This document shows, in pieces, positions 14,544 to 14,586 of a stretch of DNA of 14,586 bases. The position numbers and the translations under genes are program-made. Origin of the DNA: Scybalenecus merdavium (lineage in GTDB: Bacteria; Bacillota; Clostridia; Oscillospirales; Acutalibacteraceae); the NCBI GenBank assembly GCA_018714405.1, contig DVNM01000017.1, positions 1 through 14,586 of the forward strand. Reading direction: 5' to 3'. Position 1 is the stretch's first letter; each line of letters starts with the position of its first letter. The notes under the pieces were generated by a model. That model searched no databases. It saw nothing but the letters and a program-made list of their open reading frames with translations, and had not been told where the DNA came from.

Positions 14544-14586
14544 GAGACTGTCGAAAAAGCCGGCTGGACCGCGCACAGAAAATAAA
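14544..14586. other. Right-edge non-coding stretch
   Basis: Forty-three bases after the hairpin with no recognisable gene start or ribosome site. They are probably the 3' flank of a neighbouring gene outside the window. Confidence 0.4.

Overview
The window carries one long leftward (minus-strand) operon of nine tightly packed genes and, at its upstream end, a divergent AraC-family regulator on the plus strand. Shine-Dalgarno sites close to GGAGG, one TTG start, a textbook TTGACA-17-TATAAT promoter and a base composition near half G+C suggest a low-to-mid-GC Gram-positive anaerobe, probably a gut-type Clostridia/Oscillospirales member. The taxonomy is inference. No rRNA, tRNA, CRISPR array, insertion sequence or phage gene is visible.

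Layout from right to left, in transcription order of the operon. The regulator (13657-14505, +) and the operon share a 131-bp intergenic region. It holds two fully overlapping, oppositely directed promoters and an 11-bp direct repeat on a 21-bp period that looks like an AraC-type operator. The operon then runs: a 1076-residue DUF5107-TPR protein; a membrane-anchored calcineurin-type metallophosphoesterase; a glucose-dehydrogenase-like MDR enzyme (TTG start); a zinc MDR dehydrogenase resembling L-galactonate 5-dehydrogenase; a tagaturonate reductase (UxaB); an amidohydrolase of the fuconolactonase type; a GH110 alpha-1,3-galactosidase; a GH29 alpha-L-fucosidase; and an incomplete GH101/GH129-like (DUF5696-type) TIM-barrel protein that runs off the left edge. 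All junctions lie between an 11-bp overlap and a 28-bp gap, so one transcript is very likely. There are no gene-free stretches over 300 bp.

Taken together, the locus looks like a cytoplasmic glycan-utilisation module. Three glycosidases with no signal peptide would trim an imported oligosaccharide carrying alpha-1,3-galactose and alpha-L-fucose (or the close analogue alpha-L-galactose). Four downstream enzymes would then oxidise a released aldose: 1-dehydrogenase to lactone, lactonase to aldonate, C5 dehydrogenase to 5-keto acid, and tagaturonate-type reductase to the C5-epimeric aldonate. For L-galactose this gives L-galactonate, D-tagaturonate and D-altronate. For L-fucose it would give a 6-deoxy version that I do not know to be described. 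No transporter, aldonate dehydratase or KDG kinase/aldolase is in the window; these would have to be beyond the left edge or elsewhere. The roles of the DUF5107-TPR protein and the phosphoesterase are unknown. All functional statements come from motif recognition by eye, without database searches.
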